This document shows, piece after piece, positions 1 to 9,518 of a stretch of DNA of 64,000 nt. Origin of the DNA: CAVTBX01 sp963733135 (GTDB lineage: Bacteria; Actinomycetota; Thermoleophilia; Gaiellales; Gaiellaceae); NCBI GenBank assembly GCA_963733135.1, contig CAVTBX010000003.1, positions 248,001 to 312,000 of the forward strand. Reading direction: 5' to 3'. Every line of letters starts with the position of its first letter. Positions within the stretch are counted from its first letter, which is position 1. Both the position numbers and the translations under genes were made by a program. The notes under the pieces are model-generated. The model saw only the letters and a program-made list of their open reading frames with translations, was not told the DNA's origin and ran no database searches.

Positions 1-697
<697 letters not shown>

Positions 698-701
<4 letters not shown>

Positions 702-1768
702 GTCGCCACCGCCTCACCTGGTGCGACCCGAACGAGCAGGTCAGGCGCGCGAGCCGCCTTCGGGAGAGCGCTCTCCGACGTGGCGGTCACGACGGTCTGG
801 CCGCCCTCGGGCAGCGCAGCCAAGAGGGCCCGCCGCCGGACCTCGTCGAGCTCCGAGAGCACGTCATCGAGGAGCAGGAGCGGCGGCTCTCCGCGACGGC
901 CGCGCAGGAGCTCGGCTTCGGTGAGGACGAGTGCGAGGACGGCGCTTCGCTGCTCACCCTGAGAGCCGTAGCTGCGGAGATCGCGCTCGCCAGCGGCAAT
1001 CCCTACGTCCTGGAGGTGTGGGCCGATGCCAGTCACGCCGCGCCCGAGATCGCGGTCGAGCCGTTCTTCGAGCGCCCGCTCCTCGAGCAGGCTCGGCTGA
1101 TAGCGAAGCGAGGCTGCGGGAAGACCGAGCAGCTCGGCGATCCGTGTAAAACCCGGCGCAAGGAGCTGCACGAGCTCGCTCCGTGCACCGTCGAGCTCCA
1201 TTCCCAGCGCCGCAACACGTTCGGTCCAAGGTGCGATCGCGTCCCTCGAGCTCACGCCCGCCCGAACCCTGCGGAGCGCCTCGTTTCTCTGCGCCAGCGC
1301 GCGGCCGTAGTCACCGGGAAGAGGCGCCTGGGTCGGAAAGACGCGTCCGAGCATGCGGTCGAAGTAGCTTCTCCGGACGATCGGGCCGGACTTCACGACC
1401 GCGAGGCGGTCGGGGAGGAAAGCCAGCGTGGCGAGCCTCGACCGCAGCTCCTCTCCGCTTCCGAGTGCCGCGCCGTTGACAAGCACTCGTTTTCGCTCCC
1501 TCGGCTCGATCGTGATCTCGGTCGACACCCCAGCGGTCGCCTCGCGGCCGGAGAGCGCCACACGCGCCGCAGGCTGACCGAAACGAACGAGCCTTACCTC
1601 GGCGCGAGTCCGCGGCGAGAAGCCCTGCGCGCCCACATGGATCGCCTCGAGAAGATTCGTCTTGCCGACGCCGTTTCGTCCTGTCACGAGCACGAGCCCG
1701 GGGACGAGATCCAGCTCGAGGCGGCCGTAGGAGCGAAAGTCGCGGAGCGAGACGTGCTCGACGATCAG
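698..1768 (-). CDS. recF: DNA replication and repair protein RecF
   Basis: RecF is an SMC-like ABC ATPase that loads RecA at single-strand gaps with RecO and RecR. Visible are the Walker A GRNGVGKT, the signature region RSYGSQGEQRSAVLALVL and the Walker B LLLLDDVLSELD. The first in-frame GTG (1693) lies four codons before Walker A and would delete the first beta strand. The conserved N-terminus (LIVEHVSLRDFRSYGRLELDL) continues upstream in frame to a CTG at 1768-1766, 14 nt after the dnaN stop. I therefore place the start there, giving 356 residues, normal for RecF. No ATG, GTG or TTG exists at that point. The 3' end overlaps the DciA-like gene by 4 nt. Confidence 0.9.
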
Positions 1769-1782
1769 AGCCGCGGAGGAGC

Positions 1783-2922
1783 TTAGCCCGCGAGGCGGAT
1801 CGGCATGATCAGGTACAGGAAGTCGTCGCTCTCGCCCTGCACGAGCCCGGGGCGCAAGGGGCTGATGAGCTTCAACCGCACCTGCTCGTCGTCGACCGAC
1901 TCGAGCCCGTCGCGGAGGAATTCGGCGTTGAACCCGATCTCCATCGGCTCGGCCGAGTACTGGATCGGGAGCGATTCGCGCGCCTCGCCGACGTCCTGGG
2001 TCTGCGCCGAGATCGTCAGCTCGCCTTCGGCGAAGCGAAGGCGAAGCGGGGACTTCCGCTGCGCCATGAGCGCGGCCCGGCGGACGACGTCCAACAGTTC
2101 CTCCCGCGGAATTGCGACCTCGGCCTCGAAGCTCTCGGGCAGTAGCTGACGGTAGTTCGGGAACTGCCCGTCGATCCGGCGGGCGGTGAGCGAGACGTCG
2201 TCGGCCTCGAAGACGATCTGGTTCTCCTGGACGCCGATCTCGATCGTATCGCCGTCCCCTGCCTGAGCGACGCGGGCGAGCTCGCCGAGGGCGCGTGCAG
2301 GGACGATCGCCTCGAGCTCCTGGCCGGGCCCCTGCTCGAGCGCGGTCTCCTTGACGCTCAACCGATACGAGTCGGTCGCCGCCATGACGAGCTTCCCGTT
2401 CTCGAAGCGGACGAGCACGCCGGTGAGGACGGGGCGAGACTCGTCCCTCGAAGCCGACCGGCTGACCTTCGCGATGGTGTCGAGAACCGCCTTCCGATCG
2501 ACCGAGAAGGTGGAGTCGGGCGCGATCTCCGGCAAGCGCGGGAAGTCGTCGGGGCTGTAGGTGTGGAGCCCGTAGGAGGCGCTCCCACAGGTCAGGTGGA
2601 CGATCCCCTCCTCGGCACGATGTTCGATCGTCACGTCGCCGGCGGGCAGGAGCCGCACAATGTCGACGAGGAGACGGCCCGGAATGACGACCGCGCCCGC
2701 TTCTTCAACCTCCGCGGCGAGATCGACACGCAAAGAGATCTCCATATCGGTCGCGGCGAGCGCGAGCCTCTCGCCTTCGGCCCGAAGCATGATCCCGGTG
2801 AGGATGTTGACGCTCGTTCGTGTCGAAACGGCCCTGCCGACCACCCCGAGCTTGCCGGCGAGTTCCTCGCGAGGACATGTGATCTTCATTCGGGTAGCAA
2901 CCGCTGCATCGACCGAAGTCAT
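1783..2922 (-). CDS. dnaN: DNA polymerase III sliding clamp (beta subunit)
   Basis: A 379-residue beta clamp. It has three repeats of the clamp fold and ends in the typical FLYLIMPIRLAG, where the C-terminal M-P-(I/M)-R segment helps form the protein-binding pocket. Two starts are possible. ATG at 2922 is preceded by an AAGAGA purine run. ATG at 2889 gives MKITCPREEL, the usual family N-terminus, but has no visible ribosome-binding site. The clamp tethers Pol III to DNA and also recruits repair polymerases and RarA-type factors. It sits 183 bp downstream of dnaA, with DnaA boxes in the gap, and 14 nt before the inferred recF start. Confidence 0.97.
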   Translation of the reverse strand: MTSVDAAVATRMKITCPREELAGKLGVVGRAVSTRTSVNILTGIMLRAEGERLALAATDMEISLRVDLAAEVEEAGAVVIPGRLLVDIVRLLPAGDVTIEHRAEEGIVHLTCGSASYGLHTYSPDDFPRLPEIAPDSTFSVDRKAVLDTIAKVSRSASRDESRPVLTGVLVRFENGKLVMAATDSYRLSVKETALEQGPGQELEAIVPARALGELARVAQAGDGDTIEIGVQENQIVFEADDVSLTARRIDGQFPNYRQLLPESFEAEVAIPREELLDVVRRAALMAQRKSPLRLRFAEGELTISAQTQDVGEARESLPIQYSAEPMEIGFNAEFLRDGLESVDDEQVRLKLISPLRPGLVQGESDDFLYLIMPIRLAG

Positions 2923-3105
2923 TCTCTTTTAAATCCCTTCGAAGTAGTCGTAGGGAGTGTGCATGACGGGGACGACGGCAGCGAGGCCGCTCCAGGAGCC
3001 GGGAATGGCTGTGGGCCGTCGCTGTGAAGAACTCGAGGGTTTCAACAGGGTTGCGGAACTTTCGGCCGTGTCCACAGATCTAGCCGGTCTCTCCACAGCG
3101 AGTTT
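2923..3105. promoter_or_regulatory. dnaA-dnaN intergenic region with DnaA-box-like sites
   Basis: 183 bp without a gene. It contains GTGTCCACA at 3068-3076 (one mismatch from TTGTCCACA) and a weaker CTCTCCACA at 3089-3097, both on the plus strand. In many actinobacteria oriC lies in this gap, so these boxes may belong to the origin or regulate dnaN. Confidence 0.5.
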
Positions 3106-4449
3106 TCAACGAGCCTGCTTGATCCGGGCCGTGAGCTCTTGTACGAGGTTGTAGACGCCTCGGTCTTCCTGGATGAGCTTGGCGATCTTCGAGGTCGCGT
3201 GGATGACCGTCGTATGGTCGCGCCCCCCGAATTTCTTGCCGATCTTCGGCAGGGAGCTGTCCGTCAGCTCGCGGCAAAGGTACATGGCGACCTGGCGGGG
3301 ATAGACGATCGACTGGGAACGGCGATGTCCGGTGAGCTCGCCCATCGACATCCCGAACCGTTCGATGACCTCCTCCTGGATCCGTTCAATTGAGATCTCG
3401 GGAGCGTCTCCTTGTGGAAAGACGTCCTTCAAGACGTCCTGGGCCAGATCGACGGTCATGGGCCGGCCGGTCAAGGAAGAGAACGCGACGACCCGTGTAA
3501 GCGCCCCCTCGAGCTCGCGGATGTTTGTCGAGATCCGCGACGCGATGAACGAGAGGACCTGCGGGTCGGGCACGTGGATCCGGTCGGTCTTCACCTTCTT
3601 GCGGAGAATCGCGATCCGCGTCTCGAGGTCAGGGGTTTGGATGTCCGTGATCAGGCCCCACTCGAAGCGCGAGCGCAGGCGTGCCTCGAGGGTCGCGATG
3701 TCGCGCGGCGGGCGATCGGACGAGATCACGATCTGCCGGCCGGCCTCATAGAGCGCATTGAACGTGTGGAAGAACTCCTCCTGGATCCGCTCCTTGCCCT
3801 CGAAGAACTGGATGTCGTCGACGAGCAAGACGTCGTAGTGGCGGTAGCGGTGCTTGAAACCCTCGATCCGCTTGTCGCGGAGCGAGTTGATGAAGTCGTT
3901 CATGAAGGTCTCGCTCGTGACGTAGCGCGCGGCGAGCTCTGGGGTGTGCTCGCCAACATAAGCCGCGATCGCCTGAAGGAGGTGCGTCTTGCCGAGCCCG
4001 GTGCCGCCGTAGATGAAGAGCGGGTTGTAAGCCTGGGCCGGCGCCTCGGCGACCGCAAGCGCCGCCGCGTGGGCGAAGCGGTTCGACGAGCCGATCACGA
4101 AGAGGTCGAACGTGTACTTCGGGTTGACGCCCTCGAGGCGCTGGACGGGAAGCGCCGGCATGGACTCTCTCGTGGCCGGCCTCGCCTCGCGAACGGCGAC
4201 GCGCACGTGACGCTCCTCGCCGAGGACGTCGCGGGTGGCCGCCTCCACGAGTCCGAGGAAGTGCCCCTCGATCCACTCGCGGGTGAAATCGTTCGGAACG
4301 CTGACGACAAACGCCTCGCCGTCGAGCTCGGCGCCGGCCGCTTCAGCGAACCAGGTCCGGAAGGTCGTTTCGTTCAGCGCCTCCTCGAGCCGAGCCGCGA
4401 TTTCGGTCCACAATGTCTCCGCGCTCAGCTCAGTCGAACGCTCGACCAA
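3106..4449 (-). CDS. dnaA: Chromosomal replication initiator DnaA
   Basis: DnaA binds DnaA boxes and melts oriC. The start is a TTG at 4449 with AGGAG about 9 nt upstream; the frame stays open further upstream but enters the origin and is not conserved. The protein has 447 residues. Domain I spans about 1-85. A short linker follows. The AAA+ domain has Walker A GGTGLGKT (148-155) and Walker [11 protein letters not shown] (207-216). The C-terminal helix-turn-helix carries the signature [11 protein letters not shown] near residue 420. Domain II is very short, unlike the long linker of Streptomyces. A good promoter (TTGAGC-17-TATAGT) lies just upstream. Confidence 0.97.
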   Translation of the reverse strand: MVERSTELSAETLWTEIAARLEEALNETTFRTWFAEAAGAELDGEAFVVSVPNDFTREWIEGHFLGLVEAATRDVLGEERHVRVAVREARPATRESMPALPVQRLEGVNPKYTFDLFVIGSSNRFAHAAALAVAEAPAQAYNPLFIYGGTGLGKTHLLQAIAAYVGEHTPELAARYVTSETFMNDFINSLRDKRIEGFKHRYRHYDVLLVDDIQFFEGKERIQEEFFHTFNALYEAGRQIVISSDRPPRDIATLEARLRSRFEWGLITDIQTPDLETRIAILRKKVKTDRIHVPDPQVLSFIASRISTNIRELEGALTRVVAFSSLTGRPMTVDLAQDVLKDVFPQGDAPEISIERIQEEVIERFGMSMGELTGHRRSQSIVYPRQVAMYLCRELTDSSLPKIGKKFGGRDHTTVIHATSKIAKLIQEDRGVYNLVQELTARIKQAR

Positions 4450-4489
4450 CCCGTCTCCTCGCTCCTTGCCAGACGTCGGGGGAGGGGCG

Positions 4490-4518
4490 ACTATAGCACC
4501 GCCCTCAGGCCCGCTCAA
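4490..4518 (-). promoter_or_regulatory. dnaA promoter
   Basis: On the minus strand, TTGAGC (4518-4513) is separated by 17 nt from TATAGT (4495-4490). The -10 is preceded by TGC, forming an extended -10. It predicts a leader of roughly 35 nt before the dnaA TTG. This is the best sigma-70-type promoter I found in the window. Confidence 0.65.
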
Positions 4519-4731
4519 TGTGAAGAACCCGACCAAAGAACCAGCTGATTTGCAGGGTTTTTGTGCGTTATCCACACCCGTCTCCACAGTGTGGAAAACG
4601 GTTGGTATTCGGCTCGCCATGCGCGCTCTGACCTGTGGAAACCCGGACTTGCCTCGAGAGCACGGCCGGCTCTTGAGCGCGTCTTGCTCCCCATCTCCTC
4701 GGCTCTCCGAAGGGCCTCGTGGGGGCGGGGC

Positions 4732-4737
4732 TATACT
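4732..4737 (+). promoter_or_regulatory. rpmH -10 element
   Basis: TATACT, 44 nt before the rpmH GTG, likely drives the rpmH-rnpA-yidD-yidC-jag operon. No convincing -35 hexamer is visible 16-18 nt upstream. Confidence 0.5.
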
Positions 4738-4781
4738 CACTCGGCGGTCGCCAGGAGCGACCTCTTCTTTGCCGAGATCTC

Positions 4782-4916
4782 GTGAAGCGAACCTTTCAAC
4801 CGAACGTCCGTCGGAGGAAGCGCCGACATGGATTCCGGGCCCGGATGCAGACGCGGGCCGGCCGAGCCGTCCTCAAGCGACGCCGCGCTCGGGGCCGCAA
4901 GCGACTCTCCGCCTGA
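4782..4916 (+). CDS. rpmH: 50S ribosomal protein L34
   Basis: A 44-residue, highly basic protein, [18 protein letters not shown] at the N-terminus and RGRKRLSA at the end, matching L34 over its full length. The start is the GTG at 4782. L34 sits near the exit tunnel of the 50S subunit. It is the first gene of the conserved rpmH-rnpA-yidD-yidC-jag-rsmG series and lies 16 bp before rnpA. The gene is shorter than most gene callers' default cut-offs. Confidence 0.97.
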   Translation: MKRTFQPNVRRRKRRHGFRARMQTRAGRAVLKRRRARGRKRLSA

Positions 4917-4932
4917 CCCGACTAGTCCGCCC

Positions 4933-5292
4933 GTGAAGCGTCGCAACCGGCTCTCCCGCTCGCGGGATTTCGATGCGGTCTTCCGCAAGGGCCGGTCGGT
5001 GTCGACGCGTTTTCTCGTCCTCTACTCCTTCCCAAGGCCCGATGAGGCGGAGGAGGAGGCGCGGCTCGGGCTCGCCGTGTCCAGAAAGGTAGGCGGCGCC
5101 GTCGAGCGGAACAGGATCAAGCGCCGTCTCCGAGCTTCCTTCGACGAGCTCCGCGAGAGCCTGCCGGCCGGCCACGACTACGTCCTGATCGTCCGGCCAG
5201 GCTTCGGTGAGGCGTCGGAGGCGCAGGGACCCGACTGGGTGCTGGCGCGTGTTCGCGAGGTCTTCGGGCTCGCGCAGGGGGTCGCCGCGTGA
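4933..5292 (+). CDS. rnpA: Ribonuclease P protein component
   Basis: A 119-residue basic protein, the protein cofactor of RNase P that helps the RNA subunit bind precursor tRNA leaders. It shows the N-terminal RNRLSRSRDFDAVFRKG, the central RLGLAVSRKVGGAVERNR and the RNR signature ERNRIKRRLRASF. The start is the GTG at 4933, which gives the canonical N-terminus; the frame extends upstream but overlaps rpmH. The stop overlaps the yidD start by 4 nt, implying coupled translation. Confidence 0.95.
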   Translation: MKRRNRLSRSRDFDAVFRKGRSVSTRFLVLYSFPRPDEAEEEARLGLAVSRKVGGAVERNRIKRRLRASFDELRESLPAGHDYVLIVRPGFGEASEAQGPDWVLARVREVFGLAQGVAA

Positions 5293-5528
5293 CCGCGCCG
5301 CTCGAGTTCCTCGTTCGCGTCTATCAGCGGCTCGTTAGCCCGCTCGTCCCGGCGCGCTGTAAGTACCACCCGAGCTGCTCGCAGTACGCGCTCGACGCCC
5401 TCCGTCAGCACGGCCTCCTTCGTGGGCTCGTCCTTGCGGGCTGGCGGCTCCTGCGGTGCAACCCATGGAGCCACGGCGGGGTCGACTACGCCGCTGACCA
5501 GAGGCTCTTCAGCCGGAGGCCGGCATGA
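5289..5528 (+). CDS. yidD: YidD, membrane protein insertion efficiency factor
   Basis: A 79-residue protein with the family hallmark CKYHPSCSQYALDAL followed by GWRLLRCNPWSHGGVDY. YidD is a small membrane-associated protein that improves YidC-dependent insertion. Start GTG at 5289 overlaps the rnpA stop and the gene overlaps yidC by 4 nt, so rnpA, yidD and yidC form a coupled chain. The conserved Cys and Pro pattern is complete. Confidence 0.93.
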   Translation: MTAPLEFLVRVYQRLVSPLVPARCKYHPSCSQYALDALRQHGLLRGLVLAGWRLLRCNPWSHGGVDYAADQRLFSRRPA

Positions 5529-6397
5529 GCGCCCTGCTCCTTCCGCTCGCCCTGCTCGAGCCGATCGAGCGACCGCTGACCGCGGTTCTCGAGTGGCTGC
5601 ACAGCTCGATCGGGCTTACCTGGGCGCTCGCGATCATCGTCCTGACACTGATGGTGCGGATCGTGATCGTGCCCCTGACGGTGCGGCAGATCCACTCCAT
5701 GCAGAGGCTTCAGGTACTCGCGCCGGAGATGAAGGAGCTCCAGCAGAAGTACAAGCACGACAAGAAGCGCCAGCAGGAAGAGATGATGCGCTTCTACCAG
5801 GAGAACCAGGTCAATCCACTGGCCTCGTGTCTCCCGATCCTCCTTCAGATTCCGATCTTCATCTCGCTCTTCTTCGTCCTCCGGGACTTCGAGGACGAGG
5901 TGCTCCCAGATTACCCGGGCTCCGAGCTGGGATTCCTCGGAATCATCCCGTCGATCACCGACGACATCAGCTCGCACTGGTCGGGCTGGCTCCTCATCGT
6001 CCTCTACGTCACGAGCCAGGTCGCCTCGACGTACTTCATGTCGGCGACCATGGACAAGCGCCAGCGCTACCTCTTCATGGCGCTGCCCGTCTTCTTCATC
6101 CCCTTCATCCTCAGCTTTCCGATGGGCCTCATGCTCTACTGGACGACCACCAACCTCTGGACGGTCGGCCAGGGCCTCGTGACCCGGCGGCTCGTCCCGA
6201 AGCCGCCTCCGGCAGAGAAGCGCTCTTCGCGGACGGCGGCACGGGATGAGGAGGCTCCGCCCCGACCTCCGAAACCCAAGGCCGCCCCGACCTCCGATGG
6301 GGCCAAGGCTGCGCAGCCGCCGGGTGGAAGCGCGCCGAGCGGGCAGCGCCGGGTCCGTCGCAGGAAGAAGCGAGGCCCGCAGGCCCGCAGACGATGA
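5525..6397 (+). CDS. yidC: Membrane protein insertase YidC
   Basis: A 290-residue YidC/Oxa1 insertase of the short Gram-positive type, without the large periplasmic domain of E. coli YidC. The core begins with a transmembrane segment carrying the conserved Arg (LTLMVRIVIVPLTVRQ), then the cytoplasmic charged hairpin with MQRLQVLAPEMKELQQKYK, then hydrophobic segments including NPLASCLPILLQIPIFISLF. The last 60 residues are basic and Pro/Ala-rich, as expected for a ribosome-contacting tail. It inserts proteins into the cytoplasmic membrane alone or with SecYEG. It overlaps yidD and jag by 4 nt each. Confidence 0.95.
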   Translation: MSALLLPLALLEPIERPLTAVLEWLHSSIGLTWALAIIVLTLMVRIVIVPLTVRQIHSMQRLQVLAPEMKELQQKYKHDKKRQQEEMMRFYQENQVNPLASCLPILLQIPIFISLFFVLRDFEDEVLPDYPGSELGFLGIIPSITDDISSHWSGWLLIVLYVTSQVASTYFMSATMDKRQRYLFMALPVFFIPFILSFPMGLMLYWTTTNLWTVGQGLVTRRLVPKPPPAEKRSSRTAARDEEAPPRPPKPKAAPTSDGAKAAQPPGGSAPSGQRRVRRRKKRGPQARRR

Positions 6398-7113
6398 GCG
6401 ACGGGGGCGAGCAGACCCGCGAGCCGATCGAGGCGACCGGCGAGACTGTCGGCGAGGCGAAGTGGGCCGCTCTCCGCGAGCTCGAGCGGCTCTTCCCGGG
6501 GCTCGAGAAGGAGAACGTCCGCTTCACGGTCGTGTCCGAGGGCGAGCGTGGCCTGCTCGGGGTCGGGCATGTCCCCGCGAGGGTGTTCGCGATCCTCGAA
6601 GGCCCGGCCCCGGAGCCGTTCGCGCCGGCCCCGCCTGCGGACGAGGAGCCCGACTCGCCCACCGCACGCCTCCGACACTTTCTCGAGCACGTCTGCGTCG
6701 CGCTTGACCTCTCTGCGACGGTGACGGTCACCGAAGAAGACGACAGGATCGTGGCGGCACTCGCAGGCGACGACCTCGGAATCGCGATCGGGAAGCGCGG
6801 TCAGACCCTCGACGCGATCCAGTACCTCGCGAACGCTGTCGTCTACCCGACGCGAGGCGAGCAGCCCGACCGCAAGCCGCTGGTCGTGGATGCCGCCGGC
6901 TACAGATCTCGCCGCCAGGCTACGCTCGAGCGCGATGCGGAGCGCGCAGCGCGCGATGCGATCAGGACCGCGTCGGCGATCGAGCTCGAGCCGATGAGCG
7001 CCGTCGAGCGGAAGATCGTGCACGTGTTCCTCCAGGAGCTCGGCGGCGTCGAGACCGCAAGCGAGGGCTCGGAGCCCAACCGTCGCATCGTCGTTCGCCC
7101 GCTCGGCTCCTGA
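6394..7113 (+). CDS. jag: Jag / KhpB-type RNA-binding protein
   Basis: A 239-residue protein with three parts in family order: a Jag N-terminal domain (about 15-65, AKWAALRELERLFPGLEKEN), a KH domain (about 100-165, with the GxxG loop in IGKRGQTLDAIQYL) and an R3H domain (about 185-235, with the Arg-x3-His of ERKIVH). Jag/KhpB binds RNA and in Gram-positives affects cell division and envelope growth. It overlaps yidC by 4 nt and precedes rsmG by 7 bp, the standard order. Confidence 0.92.
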   Translation: MSDGGEQTREPIEATGETVGEAKWAALRELERLFPGLEKENVRFTVVSEGERGLLGVGHVPARVFAILEGPAPEPFAPAPPADEEPDSPTARLRHFLEHVCVALDLSATVTVTEEDDRIVAALAGDDLGIAIGKRGQTLDAIQYLANAVVYPTRGEQPDRKPLVVDAAGYRSRRQATLERDAERAARDAIRTASAIELEPMSAVERKIVHVFLQELGGVETASEGSEPNRRIVVRPLGS

Positions 7114-7120
7114 GGTCGGC

Positions 7121-7732
7121 GTGGACGACCCGCGCATCGAGCGCTGGCTCGACGCGCTCGTCCGAACGCCCGGGCTGACGTCGATCGACGATCTGGAGGA
7201 CGCGCGGCGAGTGCACGTCGACGACGCGCTTGTCGCCGAGCACCTGCTCGAGCGCGGCCCGGTCGTCGACGTCGGCTCGGGCGGTGGCTCGCCGGGCTTT
7301 CCGCTGGCCGCAGTGCGACCGGAGCTCGAGTTCGTACTCCTCGAGGCGACCCGGAAGAAGTGCGCGTTCCTCGACGAGCATGCGGCCTCCTTTCCGAACG
7401 TGGAGGTCGTCTGCGAGCGTGCGGAAGAGCATGCTGCCGCGGAGGGGCGCGAGGCCTACGGTGTCGCGGTGGCGCGTGCCCTCGCGGCTCCACCGGTCGC
7501 CCTCGAGTGGTGCCTGCCGCTCGTCGCGGTCGGCGGGCTGTGCGTCCTCTACACCGGGGCGACAGAGAGCGACCTCAGCGGCGTCTCGGCCGAGCTCGGC
7601 GGGGACTCACCGGAGATCGCCCCCGTCGCCGGATCCGAGCGGAGGAACCTCATCGTCGTTCGGAAGTCCGAGCCGACGCCGTCGCGTTTTCCGCGCCGCG
7701 CCGGCGTTGCCAGGAAACGTCCGCTCTCCTGA
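7121..7732 (+). CDS. rsmG: 16S rRNA (guanine-527-N7) methyltransferase
   Basis: A 203-residue class I methyltransferase with the SAM-binding loop VDVGSGGGSPGFPLA near residues 48-62 and the RsmG pattern VLLEATRKKCAFLDEH after it. It methylates N7 of G527 in 16S rRNA; loss of this methylation confers low-level streptomycin resistance in other bacteria. Start is GTG at 7121, seven bases after jag. Its place before parA and parB is conserved in many bacteria. Confidence 0.92.
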   Translation: MDDPRIERWLDALVRTPGLTSIDDLEDARRVHVDDALVAEHLLERGPVVDVGSGGGSPGFPLAAVRPELEFVLLEATRKKCAFLDEHAASFPNVEVVCERAEEHAAAEGREAYGVAVARALAAPPVALEWCLPLVAVGGLCVLYTGATESDLSGVSAELGGDSPEIAPVAGSERRNLIVVRKSEPTPSRFPRRAGVARKRPLS

Positions 7733-7733
7733 G

Positions 7734-7739
7734 TAGCCT
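7734..7739 (+). promoter_or_regulatory. parA -10 element, leaderless start
   Basis: TAGCCT with 6 nt before the parA GTG, overlapping the end of rsmG. At this distance transcription would start at or next to the start codon. It is one of many similar sites in the window. Confidence 0.5.
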
Positions 7740-7745
7740 GGCCTC

Positions 7746-8567
7746 GTGGAAGGTGGGGCCGACAAGACGATCGATATGTCGCAGGGGCAACGAAGATCGT
7801 CTCGCCGGCCCCTCCTAGGAAGCATCGTCGCGCTTGCGAACCAGAAGGGCGGCGTCGGCAAGACCACGACGGCCGTCAACCTGGCTGCGTGCCTCGCAGA
7901 GGCCGGCGAGCGCGTTCTTGTCGTCGATCTCGATCCGCAAGCCAATGCGACCTCGGGCCTCGGCGAGTCGGCCAACGGCAGCTCGTCGTACGACCTCCTC
8001 GACGGTGCGCCGGTCGGCGACCTCGCACACGCGACGCGCTTCGCCAACCTCGACCTGATCCCGGCCCGACGGGAGCTCGCGGGAGCTGCGGTCGAGCTTG
8101 CCCGTGAAGCCTCGGGCGAGACCTTCCTCGCCGAGCCGCTTGCACCCGCTCGCGAGCGCTACTCCTACGTCTTCGTCGACTGTCCTCCCTCGCTCGGCCC
8201 GCTGACCGTGAACGCGCTCGCGACGGCAGACCGCGTGCTCGTCCCCGTGCAGTGCGAGTACTACGCGCTCGAGGGCCTGACCGAGCTCCTCGGGTCGGTG
8301 GAGCGGGTGCGCGGCGGGCTGAACCCACGCCTTACCATCGCCGGCCTGCTCCTGACCATGGCCGACTTCAGGACGCGGCTTGCGGGCGAGGTCGTCGCCG
8401 AGGTGCGGAAGGCCTTCGGCGACCTGGTCTTCCGGGCCATCGTGCCGAGGAGCGTCCGGCTGGCCGAGGCCCCGAGCCATGGCCTGCCGATCACCGCCTA
8501 CGACCCCACGTCGGCCGGAGCCGATGCCTACTACAAGGTGGCGAGCGAGCTTGTCGACCGCACCTAA
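7746..8567 (+). CDS. parA: Chromosome partitioning ATPase ParA (Soj)
   Basis: A 273-residue ParA with the deviant Walker A KGGVGKTTTAVNLA near residues 36-48, VVDLDPQANATSGLG and the Walker B VFVDCPPSLG. ParA dimers bind DNA non-specifically and are released by ParB, driving origin segregation. The start GTG at 7746 gives a 26-residue extension before the conserved strand SIVALANQKGG. It is preceded by a -10-like TAGCCT at leaderless distance. The 3' end overlaps the proposed parB start. Confidence 0.95.
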   Translation: MEGGADKTIDMSQGQRRSSRRPLLGSIVALANQKGGVGKTTTAVNLAACLAEAGERVLVVDLDPQANATSGLGESANGSSSYDLLDGAPVGDLAHATRFANLDLIPARRELAGAAVELAREASGETFLAEPLAPARERYSYVFVDCPPSLGPLTVNALATADRVLVPVQCEYYALEGLTELLGSVERVRGGLNPRLTIAGLLLTMADFRTRLAGEVVAEVRKAFGDLVFRAIVPRSVRLAEAPSHGLPITAYDPTSAGADAYYKVASELVDRT

Positions 8568-9396
8568 CAGGAAAGGCTTGGGTCGCGGGCTCGAGGTGCT
8601 GCTAGGCGGAGCGCCGGCTGAGGATCAGCTCGCCCAGGTGCCCGTCGGCGCGATTCGGGCCAACGCGCGGCAGCCGCGGCGCAAGTTCGATCCCGAGGCG
8701 CACGCCGGCCTCACTGAGTCCGTTCGCGCGCAGGGTGTCGTCCAACCGATCGTTCTCCGCCCGCTTGGCAATGAGACGTACGAGCTAATCGCCGGCGAAC
8801 GCCGCTGGCGAGCGGCTCGTGCCGCCGGGCTTGCCACCGTTCCGGCACTCGTCCGGGACACGGACGATCGCGAGTCCCTCGTCCTCGCGCTCGTCGAGAA
8901 CGTGGCGCGGGAGGATCTCTCCCCCGTCGAGGAGGCGCGCGCCTGCGCGGTCCTCATGGACGAGTTCGGGCTCCCTCTGGGCGAGGTCGCAGACCGCGTC
9001 GGCCGCTCGAAACCGTCGGTTTCGAACCGTGTCCGGCTGCTCGAGCTCCCCGACGACGTCCTCGGCCTTGTGGAGCGTGGGACGATCACGGAAGGTCATG
9101 CCCGCGCGGTGCTCGCCGTGCCGGACGACGACGGCAGGCGGGCGCTCGCGCGGACGATCGTGCGGCGCGGTCTCTCGGTCCGGGCAGCCGAGCAGGCGGC
9201 GCGGTGGTCAGGGGCGCGCACGAAGCCCCGCCGAGCCGCGCCGATCGACCCCGAGCTCGCGGCCCGTGCCCGCACCGCGCTCGAGCATCTCACGGGCGCG
9301 CCCGTGAAGGTCGGTTCGAAACGGGTGGAGATCCTCTTCACAGACGAGACCGCGCTCGCAGAGCTCGTCGAGTCCCTCGAGCGGGCAGCGGCCTGA
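8551..9396 (+). CDS. parB: Chromosome partitioning protein ParB (Spo0J)
   Basis: A 281-residue ParB, the CTP-dependent clamp that loads at parS. It has the N-terminal RKGLGRGLEVLL, the catalytic box GERRWRAARAAGL, the helix-turn-helix LPLGEVADRVGRSKPSVSNRVRLLELP and a C-terminal dimerisation region. The start is uncertain. TTG at 8551 keeps the conserved RKGLGRGL and overlaps parA by 17 nt. TTG at 8578 has a better ribosome-binding site (AGGAAAGG) but loses three conserved residues. Confidence 0.93.
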   Translation: MSTAPNRKGLGRGLEVLLGGAPAEDQLAQVPVGAIRANARQPRRKFDPEAHAGLTESVRAQGVVQPIVLRPLGNETYELIAGERRWRAARAAGLATVPALVRDTDDRESLVLALVENVAREDLSPVEEARACAVLMDEFGLPLGEVADRVGRSKPSVSNRVRLLELPDDVLGLVERGTITEGHARAVLAVPDDDGRRALARTIVRRGLSVRAAEQAARWSGARTKPRRAAPIDPELAARARTALEHLTGAPVKVGSKRVEILFTDETALAELVESLERAAA

Positions 9397-9417
9397 ACCA
9401 CGGCCGAGACGTCCGGC

Positions 9418-9423
9418 TACAAT
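9418..9423 (+). promoter_or_regulatory. tRNA-Ile -10 element
   Basis: TACAAT, 12 nt upstream of the tRNA 5' end, at the position expected for a short 5' leader removed by RNase P. No strong -35 was found. Confidence 0.5.
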
Positions 9424-9435
9424 CCTGCGGCCCGA

Positions 9436-9509
<74 letters not shown>

Positions 9510-9518
9510 TACCCCTCC

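Larger units (their letters stand above)
4450..4781. other. oriC: Probable chromosomal origin of replication (oriC)
   Basis: A 332-bp gap between the divergent dnaA and rpmH genes. It holds a perfect DnaA box TTATCCACA (4568-4576, plus), TTTTCCACA on the minus strand (4590-4598) and GTTTCCACA on the minus strand (4634-4642). The stretch 4520-4572 is less GC-rich than its surroundings and could serve as the unwinding element. Genes on each side are transcribed away from this point, as expected for an origin. The exact boundaries are not determined by the sequence. Confidence 0.75.
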
